Assembly: GCA_029204225.1 (NCBI GenBank)
Contig: CM055096.1
Coordinates: forward strand, 2,987,676-3,051,675
DNA: 64,000 nt
Direction of reading: 5' to 3'
From: Diphasiastrum complanatum
Lineage: Eukaryota; Streptophyta; Lycopodiopsida; Lycopodiales; Lycopodiaceae
Shown here: positions 12,269 through 24,208 of the stretch, in pieces
Position numbering within the stretch: the stretch's first letter is position 1
Layout: the number at the start of each line of letters is the position of its first letter
The notes under the pieces: generated by a model
What the model was told of the DNA's origin: nothing
What the model saw: the letters and a program-made list of their open reading frames with translations, nothing else
The model's database searches: none
Translations under genes and position numbers: made by a program

Positions 12269-14846
12269 CGTAGTGCACTTATCATCATTGTCTGAAAATG
12301 TCACACGCTTCGAGGCAATGTGCTAGCTTTTGATTCATTTTCATGTACTTTAATCTTTGGAGATGACATACGAGGCTGATGCAGTTCTGTTGGCTTTGGA
12401 GTCATGTCCTCACAAGTAGTAGAAGGAAAATGGGGGAGTCCATATCCGCACTGTGCAATTCATTCACATCAGCTAGATTACAATTGGATATAGAACCTGA
12501 ACTGTTTGTGGCTTGAAATTTTTCCTTTATGCATATCTCAACAAACGGATTTGGGCATCCATTACCTTGAGACCTGTAATGTAGTGAAAATTATAAAAAA
12601 TTACTGTATTAATAAAAATGACTCAAGATACATGAAGAATGTAGTTGCTACGTACTAGAATTATAGAACTACATCTGATTGCATCGAAGCCGCATCAAGT
12701 AAGGCAAGAGTGACCGTTTAGAAATAGCATCTTCAAAATTCAAAACTCCAAAAAAGCCCTTGGATTAACAACACAAAAACTAATGATTACAACAAACAAA
12801 ACAAACAATGAAAATATGGCCTTCATGGGCATATCCCATAGCAAGAACATGAAAAAAAATAAAAAATAAAAGTCTGAACAAGCGAGCAAAAGGCAATATG
12901 TATTTATATAACAAGGTAAGCTTTTGAATATTAAAGCTTAGCTCAGGCGATACATCTATTCACCTTAAGATTTAAGAGGATAAATTTCTGCAGGGATAAG
13001 AAAATGATCTTCCTATCATAGCACACTATAAATCAGGATGAGGGAAAGATTGTTAAGCCCGTTAACTGGGCTTAAGATCATGGTGAAAAATGGCTAATAG
13101 TAAAATAAACAATCCATACAAGAAGTTCAAGAAAATTATATAGATACATAGTGAAAATAATGACAATAATATATTCAAATAACAAAATATATGTATGGCT
13201 GCCCTTTCAAGATTCTACACAAACTAGCAGCAACATGTGAAGAGACTAGTTTTTCTTAAACTTGTCCTCCCAAAAATGTTTCAGCATCATGTACACTGAC
13301 AAAATATTGAGATCCACCAACTCAGTTGAAAGGATTGCTACACGATGCATGTGGCACGTCGACAATGCTTCTTCCTCAAAAAAAGCACACAAGTTGATGT
13401 GCACTTGTTCAATATTGCTGTAAAAATGATGACCAACAACTATATAAAATTACATACACAAAAAATCTTTAAAAAAGTAAAAAATATTAATTAAAAAAAA
13501 AAAGCAACGAATAAGCGCAAACAAAGAGAGTTTCAATATCCAGAAAACTTCTACAATAACCCAAGAGAGTGAAATAAGTAGCATTGAAAGTCTCTTCTAC
13601 ATACCTCTGACCATTTTGAAACAACTAACCAAAAAGCCCCTGCTTTTTGGTGCACCAAACGTACTTCCATCCCAACAAAATTCTTCAAAGAAAGAAGACT
13701 AAGCATTTACTATTATTACCAACAAACTTCAAGGGGCTTCCAATCTCTTTCAAAACCTTTTGGCATAGCAAGAATCTCAAGTTGTAGGGTAGCATCTGCT
13801 GCAAGGTAGCTACTTCAATTATCAACTTCACAACAAACAAAAAATGCTAACTGAAACAAACAGGTCAATTGACAACTCCAAGTAACTGATAGGCAATTTG
13901 CACAGTCAAGTCCCCAACTGCTGTTGTTTCATTACAATGAGCTCTACTCATATTGATATTGAGTTTCCAGGGTAGTTTTGCTCATCAACAAACACAATAA
14001 ACAGCAGAGGAGAGAAAAAATATAAAACCGTTGAATGGAGATGATTGCAACACACCTTAAGAAAACATGCTAACAAAGCTGTATAAACATAAAGTCGCTA
14101 AATTCAATGACAAATGCCTCAAATGCTAGCAATTGGGCAATGCTCTTCCTCAACAAATGGGCATCAACACAATCCAATTTTCAACTGAAAAGCACATGAC
14201 CATGCTATAGCTCCAATCCAAACTCTAAAGGCACTTGCGACAACTTTTTAATCTACAAAAACATGACTACTTCTAATACTACCTATTTCAAAAAAATCCT
14301 AGTTTTCAATTCTTGTTAGGTGTGGAGAACCACAGTTTTCTTCAGAAAATCATTCTGCACAACTGACACATAACAACAATATGACATTTCAACAATTAGT
14401 GAGTATCTTGTCTATTCTCAACTGTTTGCGGATAGGTGATAATAGTCCAAAAGCAAACAAGAAAATCTCATCCAGGACCTTTTAGAAAACTACAAGTGTC
14501 ACAGTCCGGACTGTGAAAAAGCCAAGAAAAGCACAAAAAAGATAGCAATAGAAATTTTCATCAAAGATACATATTTCAGAAAATTCCCAATGCAGTAAAA
14601 TAATATACTTGATTGTCAAACCAAAGAAATGTGAGACGACTAAAGGCTTCAAACATTGTAGACAATGAACTACATATCAGACATGGTCTATACAAAAAAT
14701 ATCATAACACAAACAGTGTGCAATTTGCAATCTGACTGACCTTTATCGATCGTAATAAGCAGCCAGCGTGCCAAGAGCTCTGGCAATTTGAGCTCTTCCT
14801 GCAAGAGTTGCTCCCAGATGTGCAGCTGCATAAGACGAAAATGAAA
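11789..14846. repeat. Right arm of the ~3.1-kb inverted repeat
   Basis: This is the reverse complement of 2803-5957. It carries the CT tract, the 71-bp tandem array in reverse, both exon-like segments and the AT-rich stretch between them. At its distal end the exon-like frame continues past the arm boundary on the minus strand, so the right arm extends into more of the source gene than the left arm does. Confidence 0.9.
12202..12265. repeat. (CT)n microsatellite, ~64 bp
   Basis: The counterpart of the 186-bp GA tract in the left arm, about one third as long. Confidence 0.98.
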
Positions 14847-15054
14847 TAGAGAATCCTGTGTTTCCGGTTGCTTGTGAGGTTGAACTGGTTCTTGCATCAT
14901 ACAAAGGAGCTATTGCAAGTTGCGTAGAAGCAGCAAGCTGTGCAGGGTATGCTGCCAGACTCCTTGAATGTAATCCTGGTGAAGCCAACCCAAGGGAGCT
15001 ATTGCCGGCAGGATGGAGGCCATGACCTACCCCTGAGAGAAAACCTTGAGCCAC
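14743..15054 (-). pseudogene. Open exon-like segment of an unidentified host gene
   Basis: 103 codons on the minus strand, rich in Ala, Ser, Leu and Gly, starting MAQGFLSGVGHGLHPAG and ending LGTLAAYYDR before a stop. Composition and base usage differ from the AT-rich flanks, which fits a real former exon. The last third lies inside the inverted repeat and has a degraded partner at 2815-2930. It may be the terminal exon of a gene whose intron sequence fills the arm. No domain is recognised, and function is unknown. Confidence 0.4.
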
Positions 15055-15226
15055 GCTATCAGAAGAAAGAGAAGACAGTGAAGGGTATAGAGATGCGACA
15101 AGGGAAGGATCTATGGAAGAAGCGAGTAATCAAACAGAGAAAGACGAAGCAAAAGAAGCAAGTGATCAAACATAGGAAGGCGAATCATGAGGGAAAGAGC
15201 AAAGTGAGCACGCAAAAAATTTGGTT

Positions 15227-15450
15227 CATTTGAAAAATGCAAAAAAATGCGACTCTGCAGTTTAGCTCGCAATTCCTGACAGGCAAAAAATGTGACACTA
15301 TTGTCAAACTCCATGTATTTCTGCAAACTGTGTAAAAACACTTGTAAATCTGCAGAATGTGTAAAGACACGGAATAATCTGCAAAACTGGATAAACAATG
15401 GATGAGGATTAAAACCGATTAGTCGATTAGTAAGAAGGAGAATAATACAA
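15227..15450 (-). repeat. Antisense start of the copia B 5' LTR
   Basis: This is the reverse complement of the first ~215 bp of the copia B LTR (compare 45374-45590), including TCCTGACAGGCAAAAAATG. The rest of the same LTR resumes in sense orientation at about 16478. The two breakpoints (CATTTTTCAAA at this end and the GTGCCTCAAATG side there) fit together as a 1.25-kb inversion. Confidence 0.85.
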
Positions 15451-15454
15451 CACG

Positions 15455-16477
15455 TACAACTTGGCAAGGTATGGAATTCCATCAAAGAAGACGGGCGACA
15501 TGTAGACCAAGGGGGCGTTGATGATCAAGTAGATATGTCCTCGGAATGAGCCTTGGGCACAACTTGTTTCCAAAAACTCAATGATTCACCAAAAACTTCG
15601 AGAAAGAGAGAGGGACAGGCAACACTCGAGTATACAGTCAATCGTTGGGTTCCACCTATGTTTGGTGCTTTGTGCCTCGTCCGCTCCCACGGGTGGGCAG
15701 ATGGGAGGAACACTCAGGCCTTGGTAGCCTAAATGTCAAAGGGAGAAAGCCCAAGGTAAGGTGGCTCAAGTTTTCCAGCTCAACAAAGTTTCTTGAATCT
15801 CAAATGTGAAGGTCGAGTGCTGGGTAGCCCAGCACCCCTTCGATGAGGTTTTTAGATTGCACTTTAGGTGGTGGTTCGTCTCCGCTGATGACATTGTGAG
15901 TTCATTAAACCTTGTCATTTAGAGAAAGAGAATTCATAAAAAGGTCTCTATAGGTAAATTTGAGGAAGGATCATTGAAAGGGCGCAAGAACAGTAAGACC
16001 CATAGGTGTCCGAGAGCAAGGAACATGAAGCAAGGGAGGGAAGCTTGTTAGGTGGGAAAAAAGAGGTGAAAACTCAAGAACGGCCTGTATGTTCAACAAT
16101 TTGTGATGGAAGCAAGCAAGTAGAGTTTTTGGAAGAAGAGATGTGTGCAACAAGTGTAGTCGGCTCGCATGAGGAAGTTGCCACACGAGCAAAATCAGCA
16201 AATGATGGCATAGAATTATGGTCAGAAGCAACAGACGATCCGTGAAGGTAGCTCACAAGAGATGTATTTGAGGCAGGATCAATCGAGAGGGTAGGATGGA
16301 GGCTCAGAGTAACCTGATGTCGCCCTCAACCACACCATCTCTGGTGTGTGAAGGCATTCCTGGTGATGCACATGGGTTGCTATCTCCCACTGCCATCATC
16401 GACTACTCCAACTTGTTCATTGTAATTTTTCTTGTAGTTGAAAAGCTTGTTGGTTTCCAAGGGGAGGCTCAAACTTG
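15455..16477. repeat. R2 repeat, copy 2, with extended flank
   Basis: 15455-15895 matches copy 1 at 2363-2797. 15990-16080 (GGTGTCCGAGAGCAAGGAAC and onward) matches 50920-51000 next to the third R2 copy, so the family is at least 600 bp long. An open stretch at 16006-16245 has no recognised domain and is not conserved as a frame in the third copy. Confidence 0.7.
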
Positions 16478-17386
16478 ACAAAGTGCCTCAAATGTTAAGA
16501 AAATGACTCTGACAAAGTGTGGGGCTACCCTAATATTAAGAAAATGAGATTTTATGACACTGTTGTCTTTTTGCAACACTGTCGCCTCCTGTGCCAGTTT
16601 TAGTTCATTTTTGCAGAGTGACAGTTTTAGTTCATTTATGCAGACCGACTGTTTACGGCCAATTTTCACCACTTATCAGCAATCAATTTTTGAGAAGGAA
16701 CTAGATGAATGCCAACGGACACCAGCCAACTGGCAATTGCATTTGACGACCTAATTACTTTGTATAAAGTAGCTGTTCATACATCTCTTTTCAAGTTCAG
16801 AAGCAACGAATCAACATTGTGAATTGTGGAGTTGAGTGTTATTACATGATGCTTCCTACACTCTTATCAAGCAGATCATTCACAATCATAAAGTATTATT
16901 GTCAGCTCTCTATCAAGCCTTCAAGCTTAAACTCTCTTGAGCATTCTAGCTCAGTCTTTTATAGATTTATTTTAGAGTTGCTATTGCGCTACTGCTTATC
17001 AGCAGAGCTGCTCATTATCAAACTTAATCTCAGTTACTCAGAGACAACTTAGAGTGCTCGGTTTCTATCTGCTATTGTTTTTGTGCGCATTAGCATCTAA
17101 TTCTATTTTTGTGAATCAATACTATCTTCTTATTGCGTTTAGTATATGTCAGAATGCATGCATCTCTGTATTGCTTTTGTAACTAATAGAAATTATCTGA
17201 GAATTCAATACTTAATGTATGGCTACATAATCACTTAGTATCTAGCGATTTCAAAGTTAGTTGCTAAAGATTGAACATGATTTTTCGTCACTATTGCTTT
17301 GTATAATTTTTGATAGGAAGTCATGCATTGGAAGTAGGAAGTTTCCACATTACATTATATATCCTATTTCCAACATGGTATCAGAG

Positions 17387-17398
17387 CATTGATTCTTC
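17387..17398 (+). other. Primer binding site of copia B
   Basis: TGGTATCAGAGC immediately follows the 5' LTR end. It is the standard plant copia site complementary to the 3' end of initiator Met tRNA and fixes the LTR boundary. Confidence 0.9.
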
Positions 17399-17581
17399 TT
17401 CAGGGCCTAATACTATTTCGATATGAGAGCGAAAGTTATAATACTTGATATTTTTCGCAATATCAAAATGATATCATATTCTTCAGTTCCTTTCATTGTT
17501 TCAGTATCAGAGAATCGATTTCCTGTTGTTGGCATTACTACATCTTAGCATCATCGATACAATCGACAGACTAAGTTCTAG

Positions 17582-18827
17582 ATGGATTCTCAAAGTAAAG
17601 TTGTTCTTATTGCAGAGAAGCTGAATGGATCCAATTATCTTTTGTAGAAATTGAAGATGCCAATGAGTTATGGGATGTTGTTACAGGTACAGAAGTAAAA
17701 TCTGAAGACGACACAGAAGACTCAAAGTGAAAATCGAAGGATGGTAAAGCTTTCACGCTTATGATCCTCAATATATCAGATACACAGATTGGACACATAG
17801 TTGAATCTAAAACTTCAAAAGACCTTTGGGACATCCTGAACTCACTATATGACATGAGGGATGTAACTACTAAGTTACATCTACGAAGGAAATTCTTCAC
17901 ATTCAAGTTGTTTAATGGTGATTCTCTTTAGAGTCACATTAACCAGTTTAAGATCTCTTGCAACATATGGCCACTGTCGGATCAGTCATAGATGATCAAG
18001 ATGCAATTATGACATTGCTTTCAAGCTTGCCCTCTACATATGAGAACTGGGTGATGATCATATCGACACACTCATATTTAACATTTACTAGAGTTATCAC
18101 TATGGTTTTGCAAGAAGACAATAGAAGAAGTCAAGACACTTTGTCTACTTCCTCCTCTCAGGCCCTATATGTCAACAAAGGCTCTAAGTGACAGAAGCAG
18201 AAAAGCTCCAAGAAGGCTGCAATGAATCAGAACCTGACTCAAAGTCAAGGACAATCATCAAATCCATAGTCAAAGAAGAAGATATTTTGTAGGTATTGCA
18301 AGTACAATAACCATGAGATAAAGGATTGCCGAATTTTCCAAGCGAAGAATGCAACCAAGCAACCTGATCAACAAGCAAACACAGTTTCATCATCTCCCCA
18401 GGTCGAAGTGGACGAAGGCGCATTCATGGTCAAAGACCAAAGTGCATTTTTGGATGATTCATGGTTTCTTGATTCTGGAGCAACTCAACACATGACCAAT
18501 CAGCGTGAGATTTTTAGCTCCTACATGTTTTACAGCACGAAGAAATTTGTTCATCTTGGTGACAACAGTACTTACACTATTGAAGGTGAAGGTATTGTAA
18601 GATTGCAATTCCAGCATGATCAATTCAATCTACTATCAAAGGTCTTATGTGTTCCTAAACTCTCTACAAATATGTTATCAGTAAGTAGAATTACAGATTT
18701 AGGTCATAAGGTAGAATTCGAATATGATCAATGCAAAATTATTGATAGGAGTAATAAGATCCTTGCACACAGCAAGAGGGAGGATTACTTATATAGATTG
18801 GCACATTGTTATTCTGAGTCTAGTTAA
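17582..18827 (+). pseudogene. Copia B gag-protease remnant
   Basis: The frame starts MDSQSKVVLIAEKLNGSNY, a copia Gag N-terminus, but meets TAG after about 20 codons and has several more stops (for example near 17930 and 18268). A zinc knuckle CRYCKYNNHEIKDC (CX2CX4HX4C) lies at about 18292-18335. The protease motif WFLDSGATQHMTN follows at about 18463, with the active-site DSGA intact, in an open segment 18408-18827. One stop, CTTTAGAGTCAC near 17930, sits where Gag proteins usually have Gln. Confidence 0.85.
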
Positions 18828-18837
18828 GCCTTGAAAA

Positions 18838-20058
18838 CCTCCATTCTAGTCGATAAAGCATTACTATGGCATCATCGCTAAGGACACTTGAATTATGCAT
18901 CTATTCTGAACATGTACAGACAATACATGGTTTTTGATCTCGACTATCCTTCTGGTAAGGTCGATCTCCCTGTCTGTCATAGCTGCATCTTTGGAAAGCA
19001 GACTAGGATTCTTTTTAGATCAAACCATATGCATGTAGCAAAAGGTCTATTAGATGTTGTTCATACAAATATATGTGGACCTATGCAAACTCTTTCAGTT
19101 CTAGATCATTTGCCGATATAACAAATTTGGAATTACATGAAATGGATGTACAGACATCATATCTCAATGGAGTTATCAAAGAAGACATTTACATGGTGCA
19201 ACTCGAAGGTTATATTATCAAGGGTAAACACAATCATGTTTGTAAACTCCATCAGGCACTTTATGGCTTGAAGCAATCTGCTCGAGCATGGTTTCAAAGG
19301 ATCAATACTTTTCTTATTGATCACGGCTACACACCTAGCTCTTCAGATTCAAATGTTTATTTCAAAGCAGTGCATCAGTCTTTTATCATTATCACTTTAT
19401 ACGTGGATGATACATTGCTTTTCAGCAACGGTACCGATCTGATAAAAGAGGCCAAGACAATGCTATCTTCCGAATTCGACATGACCGATCTGGGCAAAGC
19501 TCATTTCTGCCTTGGTAGACAAATCCACAGAGATAGAAAACAGAAGTTGGTCTACATTACACAACAGAGGTACATCTACAACATGTTAGCCAGATATAAT
19601 CTGATTAGTTGCAAGTTAGCTCTCTCACCAATGGAACCAGGTCTCAAATTGTCAAAGGACCAGTATCTGCAAACAATTCATGAGAAGCAGCAGATGCGTG
19701 AGTATCCTTACCATTCTATTATAGGATCTCTTATGTACGCCATGATCTATACCGGGCCAGAGACATAGCTTTTGTAGTTAGCTCTCTCAATCAGTTTATG
19801 ACTAATCATGGAGGAACACATTGGAAGGCTCTTATCAGAGTCATGAGATCTCTTCGAGATAGTATGGACTTTTGCATTTGTTATGGACCAGTCGACAATG
19901 ACAAACTCAATTTACTCAGTGGTTACACAAATGCAAGTTGGGTAGGAGATGTAGACACTCATAAATCCACTTCCGGATTTACATTCTTCCTCAACAATGG
20001 TCCAATTTCTTGGAACAGTTGCAAGCAATCTTCAATAGCTCTATCTTCCACTGGATAG
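18838..20058 (+). pseudogene. Copia B pol remnant: pre-integrase fused to RT and RNase H
   Basis: 18838-19121 is the Gag-pre-integrase zinc region (GHLNYASILNMYRQ, CHSCIFGKQ) and the first residues of integrase (TNICGPMQTLS). At about 19095 the sequence jumps to RT (LHEMDVQTSYLNG), so roughly the whole integrase core and early RT are missing. RT keeps ALYGLKQSARAW and YVDD (19073-19768). RNase H (19798-20058) is degenerate: the usual first Asp is Asn (YTNASW) and the frame is lost at SSTG, where the inversion begins. Copy 2 has the same deletion junction. Confidence 0.85.
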
Positions 20059-20410
20059 AGCATAATCCAACACTCCCCCTTAATCTAAATCCTTGAATGC
20101 CTAGACCTTCAAACTTAGTTCTACATAAAAACTTCTATGTGCTTCCAAACTCAATGCTTTGATAAAAATATCTGCTTTCAATCTTGCATTCTATAGTACC
20201 GCAATCTGATTTCTTCGTTGAGAAGTTTGCTTCTGACAAAATGATACTTCAGTTCAATGTGCTTATTCCTACAATGAAATCTAGGGTTGGTTGATAAAGC
20301 AATGGCACTTTGATTATCACAAGATAATATTGTCGAAGCATATTGATTCAGAACGATATCTGAGAGTAAGCTCCTCAACGAAATTGCTTCCTTTGTAGCT
20401 TGACAAGCTA
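20058..20410 (-). repeat. Inverted segment: RNase H end plus polypurine tract
   Basis: This 0.35-kb piece is the reverse complement of 45024-45390 in copia B copy 2. Sense sequence runs up to CTTCCACTGGAT, then flips, and the sense LTR resumes at CTAATCGACTAATCGG. The minus strand encodes the missing RNase H end (about 20178-20410, with LSCDNQSAIALSTNPRFH). It is a clean local inversion whose one breakpoint lies about 15 bp inside the 3' LTR. Confidence 0.9.
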
Positions 20411-21477
20411 TGATATACACTCTAATCGACTAATCGGTTTTAATCCTCACCAATTGTTTATCCAGTTCTACGGATTTTTTCATGTCTTTACACAGTCTGC
20501 AGATTTACAAGTGTGTTTACATAGTCTACAGAACATGGATTTTGACACCAATGTCGCATTTTTTGCCTGTCAGGAATTGCGAGTTAAACTGTAGAGTTTT
20601 CTCATTTTTCAAAGTATCTCAAATGCTAAGGAAATGACTCAGGAAAAGTGTGGGGCTATTCCAATATTAAGGAAATGAGATTTTATGACATTGTCACCTG
20701 TAGCAGTTTTAGTTCATTTCTGCAGAGTGACAGTTTTAGTTCATTTATACAAACAGATTGTTTACGGCCAATTTTCACCGCTTATCAGCAATCAATTTCT
20801 GAGAAGGAACTGGATGAATGCCAGCGGACACCAACTAACTGGCAATCGCATTTGACCACCTAATTACTTAGTATAAATCAGCTGGTCATACATCTATTTT
20901 CAAGTTCAGAGGCAACGAATCAACATTGTGAATTGTGAAGGAGTTGTGTGTTATTACACGATGCTTGATGCGCTCTTATGAAGCAGATCATTCACAATCA
21001 TAAAGTATTGTTGTTAGCTCTCTATCAAACTTTTTAGCTTGAATTCTCTTGAGCATTCTAGCTTAGTCTTTTAGAGATTTATTTTAGAGCTTATATTGCG
21101 CTACTGCTCAGTAGAGCTGCTTATTACCAGACTTATTCTCAGTTACTTAGAGACAACTTAGAGTGCGCGGTTTCTATCCGCTATTGTTGTTGCGCTCATT
21201 GGCATCTGATTTTATTTTTTTGAATCAATACTATCTTCTTATTGTGTTCACTATATGTCAGAATGCATGCATCTCTGTATTGCCTTTGTAACTGATAGAA
21301 ATTGTCTGAGAATTCAATACTTTATGTTTGGCTACGTAATTACTTAGTATCTAAAGTTAGTTGCTAAAGATTGAACATGATTTTTTATCACTATTACTTT
21401 GTTTAATTTTTGATAGGCGTAGTCATGCATTGGAAGTAGGAAGTTTCTGCATTACATTATCTATCTTATTTTCGACA
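20411..21477 (+). repeat. Copia B 3' LTR (minus its first ~15 bp), copy 1
   Basis: It aligns along its length with 45390-46453 and with the 5' LTR remainder 16478-17386. It ends TTTTCGACA, the equivalent of TTTCCAACA in the 5' LTR. The following 128 bp (21478-21605) also match copy 2, so the two loci share host flank. Confidence 0.88.
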
Positions 21478-21605
21478 GTATGATGAAAAGACATGCTTAA
21501 CAATGCATGAGGTCCTTCACATCTTGGACAATTAGATTGTAGATCCATGCACAAAAATGGATCGAGACAAGGAAGGTTGGATTCTGGCGATCTTAACCCT
21601 AAATC
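21478..21605. repeat. Flank shared with copia B copy 2
   Basis: GTATGATGAAAAGACATGC and onward matches 46454-46566 and stops at GGCGATC in both. This shows that the two copia B loci arose by segmental duplication, not by independent insertion. Confidence 0.85.
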
Positions 21606-22930
21606 TAAATGTAGTAAAGTCAAGATTGGTCCAATTTCAATGACCTATTGTGAGTCATAAGGACCGCATGTTAGGAAACAAATCTGGGTTATCTCAACTT
21701 ATAGGCTTCTAATATGAGCTATTTGAATTCCCTAAATTTCACCATCCTCGAATTTTATCAGTCAATGTGCAAGCTTGAGTCATTAGAGCCAATATTGGTC
21801 TATCTCAAATTAGTGATATAATATTTGATCAGTCTCTAGTCATCACGTTTAATCCCATCAACAAGGGGCCAATCTCGGTCAATTATTCTCGCTCGATAAA
21901 CTATGTAAAGAAAATTTGAGCTATCTTGCAATGTATACATCAAACTCAAGCTACCTCGACGGATACACCTCAAATTTGAGTTGTAACATTGATAAGGTGT
22001 TAAATATAAGCCATCTGAATGCTCTTTTCCCGAACACAAGGACCAAAATTGAACTGTCTAGCACGATAGTCATCAAATTTGAGCTATATGTCAATTTTAC
22101 CGATAATGTATATAGGGGTCAAAATTGAGCTTCCTGATAAGGGCAATCTAAATGTACTAAACTTGAGAGTGGTCAAACTAAAACCCTTAATGAGCTGTGT
22201 GGAGTAATGAGTTTCATGTACTACTAGACCAAAGCTACATTTAAAGCATAAACTTTGAGCCATTTGAATATCCAAAACTTAGGATTTCTCAAATTCAATC
22301 AATCGATGAGTCATTTTGAAGATAACGACCAACGCCAAGCTATCATGAGAGATAAAATAAATAAATTTGAGTCTCAAGTAATAAAAATCACATGTTTAAA
22401 ACCGAAATCAAGCTATCTTGTATGATATGGTTCAAATTTGAGCCATTTACAAGATTCCATGAATTTGATCACTTAATGATAGTCTTGAGTGATACAATCC
22501 AAAATCAAACTATCTCGAGATAACATAATCAAATTGAGCTATCTCAAGTGATAGAGGTCTATTTCATCGAAAAGAAATTGAACTAGAGTAATTTGAACAT
22601 TTGTCCTAAACTTGACATTGTCGACTTTGATCACACAATGAGCAATTTTAAGTGATAAAAGCTAAAATCACGTGTTAGACTCTCAAACTCAAGCTTGAGT
22701 GATAGACACAAAATTTGATCTAGTGCAACACTACTTCCAATCCCGGAGGCCATCCTAATCACCCCATACTTATGGGTCAATGAGAGTTTTCCAAGCTCTT
22801 AAAAGTATGACCACAAGGAGAATAATCAACTCCTCGATCTGCTGATAACCACTGATCATATTCTTGGTCTAGAGGGGAATGATAATACTGATCTAGATCT
22901 TGGAGAGTGTTCTAATCCTGGTGCAGTCAT
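21606..22930 (-). repeat. Decayed motif-repeat family S, minus orientation
   Basis: The motif GAGCTATCTCAAGTGATAG and its variants (ATCTCGAGATAA, GAGCCATTTGAAT, TTGAGTGATA) recur every 30-80 bp. The reverse complement of the same text occurs at 27960-30543, 36099-36880 and 47660-50500. No coding frame is conserved. It reads like an ancient short-period tandem array that has diverged. Confidence 0.7.
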
Positions 22931-22931
22931 G

Positions 22932-23312
22932 TTAAATGGCATGGACAATAATATCCAAAGGGGGTCTATGTAGAGGGCTAACTGGTCCAGTCAGTATTTG
23001 TGACAAGGCCAACTGTAATCTTGCAACATACTTTGGGATTTTGGATTTGGAACTTATGTGCATCATTACATGGCTAGCCACTTCAGTACTATCAAACTCA
23101 TAGAAATCGGGATCACTATAATCTGCTTCTATATCTAATTTTGTGCAGACAAAGAAGTACTTCACTAAGAAACTTGGATTGCCTTTTGTCAATGCCTGTT
23201 TCTTCTTTGCTTTTGGATCTTTGTACGTAGAAAACTCATGTAGTCGAAGCTCTATTACAATGCCTTCACGTCTAAACTTCTTAAAGATTCCTTCTGTGTT
23301 CAAATCACTCAC
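22932..23312 (-). pseudogene. S21-like ORF fragment, copy 1
   Basis: An open minus-strand frame of 126 codons contains EGIFKKFRREGIVIELRLHE and, later, PKAKKKQALTKGN. The F-(R/K)-R-E-G-(I/V)-V-x-E-x-R-x-x-E-F pattern followed by a Lys-rich stretch resembles organellar bacterial-type ribosomal protein S21. The remaining ~80 residues (TKLDIEADYSDPDFYEFDST and onward) do not, so the assignment is tentative. Copy 3 at 54060 is about 90 percent identical and also open. Both are flanked by a piece of solo LTR G. It looks like a captured gene fragment and probably lacks its own promoter. Confidence 0.4.
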
Positions 23313-23335
23313 TAAGGCCTCACATTATGCCTAGA

Positions 23336-23509
23336 TGTTGGTATTTGTGATCTGCGCCCATCGCAATAAAGCGAAGCGAGTGGAATCCTTGGTGCATAAA
23401 ACTATGTTTATCGGATTCAAGCAAACAATGATACACCAAAGTTTGTCTTTCTTGATTAGTTTCAAAGTCATTGATCTAGACAGTCAATTTCATAGTCATG
23501 GTAATTCGG
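23336..23509 (-). repeat. Fragment of solo LTR G
   Basis: The reverse complement of 53870-54036, the last ~170 bp of LTR G, including the region reading GCAATAAAGCGAAGCGAG here. It joins the S21-like ORF at the same TCTAG target site as at 54037. Confidence 0.85.
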
Positions 23510-23692
23510 TTGGCTGCAGATTAGGTGTGAGCACTTCATATTGGTCCACTTGAACCGATCTTTTGCGAAATATTAGTATACTTCTCTGAATTACGCCAAT
23601 AACAGTTGTCAATCTTCAAGTATGTTTTGAATGACACATCGCAAGCGCCCAATGCTAATCAGGGTGTAAGGAATATAAGTGCGCCATTAATG
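23510..23692. repeat. Dispersed repeat K, 5' part (interrupted by copia C)
   Basis: The text CAATAACAGTTGTCAATCTT and CATCGCAAGCGCCCAATG matches 28861-28960. The K repeat resumes after copia C at 27738, which shows that the element inserted into it. Confidence 0.85.
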
Positions 23693-24031
23693 TGTTGGTG
23701 TCCATGTCACATGACACCAACAGTCACTGACCATCATCAGTCACATGGCCATGAGCCACGAATGTATCTCTCATGTATCTAGAATCTTGGCATACTTGAT
23801 GCCACGTTAGATAGGTGTGAATACGATAGACATCATATTGCACATTATATAGAATCTTGGCATGATACTAGCATGTTGATATATGTACATGCTTCGTGAG
23901 ACTATGATCATGCTTTTGGTAATCGTGTTATCGCTTTTGTATGTGTGATTTTGCTTTATGATTGATCAATTGAGTGTTCGTAGATTTTGCCTTTTATATT
24001 GTCATCTTCCTCGCTGTGATTCATACTAACA
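23693..24031 (+). repeat. Copia C 5' LTR
   Basis: 339 bp, TG...CA. Relative to the 3' LTR it lacks a ~24-bp stretch (ATACATAGGGTAAGCAAAAG region at 27470-27493) and has a few substitutions. Confidence 0.9.
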
Positions 24032-24208
24032 ATGGTTATGGGCCCATGTACGTAAAGGAAGAATCCAGGATCACATACTATCTTGGATCAAATAGTATCG
24101 GAGTAGTATTGATTGCTGATTCTACCTTTTGCTGTCACGAGTAAACTCATGCGATCGGTCAATCTGCATAAAGTGACAATCATTTGAATTTCCTACAAAT
24201 CGGAGAAG

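Larger units (their letters stand above)
16478..21477 (+). mobile_element. Copia B, copy 1: internally deleted Ty1/copia element
   Basis: The sense part of the 5' LTR ends TTTCCAACA at about 17386, directly followed by the primer site TGGTATCAGAGC. Gag, protease, Gag-pre-integrase, RT and RNase H fragments follow, but there is no integrase core. The 3' end is rearranged: 20058-20410 is inverted, then the LTR resumes and ends TTCGACA at 21477. Copy 2 (43848-46453) has the uninverted arrangement. The element cannot encode its own integration machinery. Confidence 0.9.

Noticed and set aside
17387-17398. TGGTATCAGAGC as part of a tRNA gene
   Set aside because: It is the primer binding site next to the LTR; no cloverleaf surrounds it. 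No tRNA or rRNA gene was recognised in the window.
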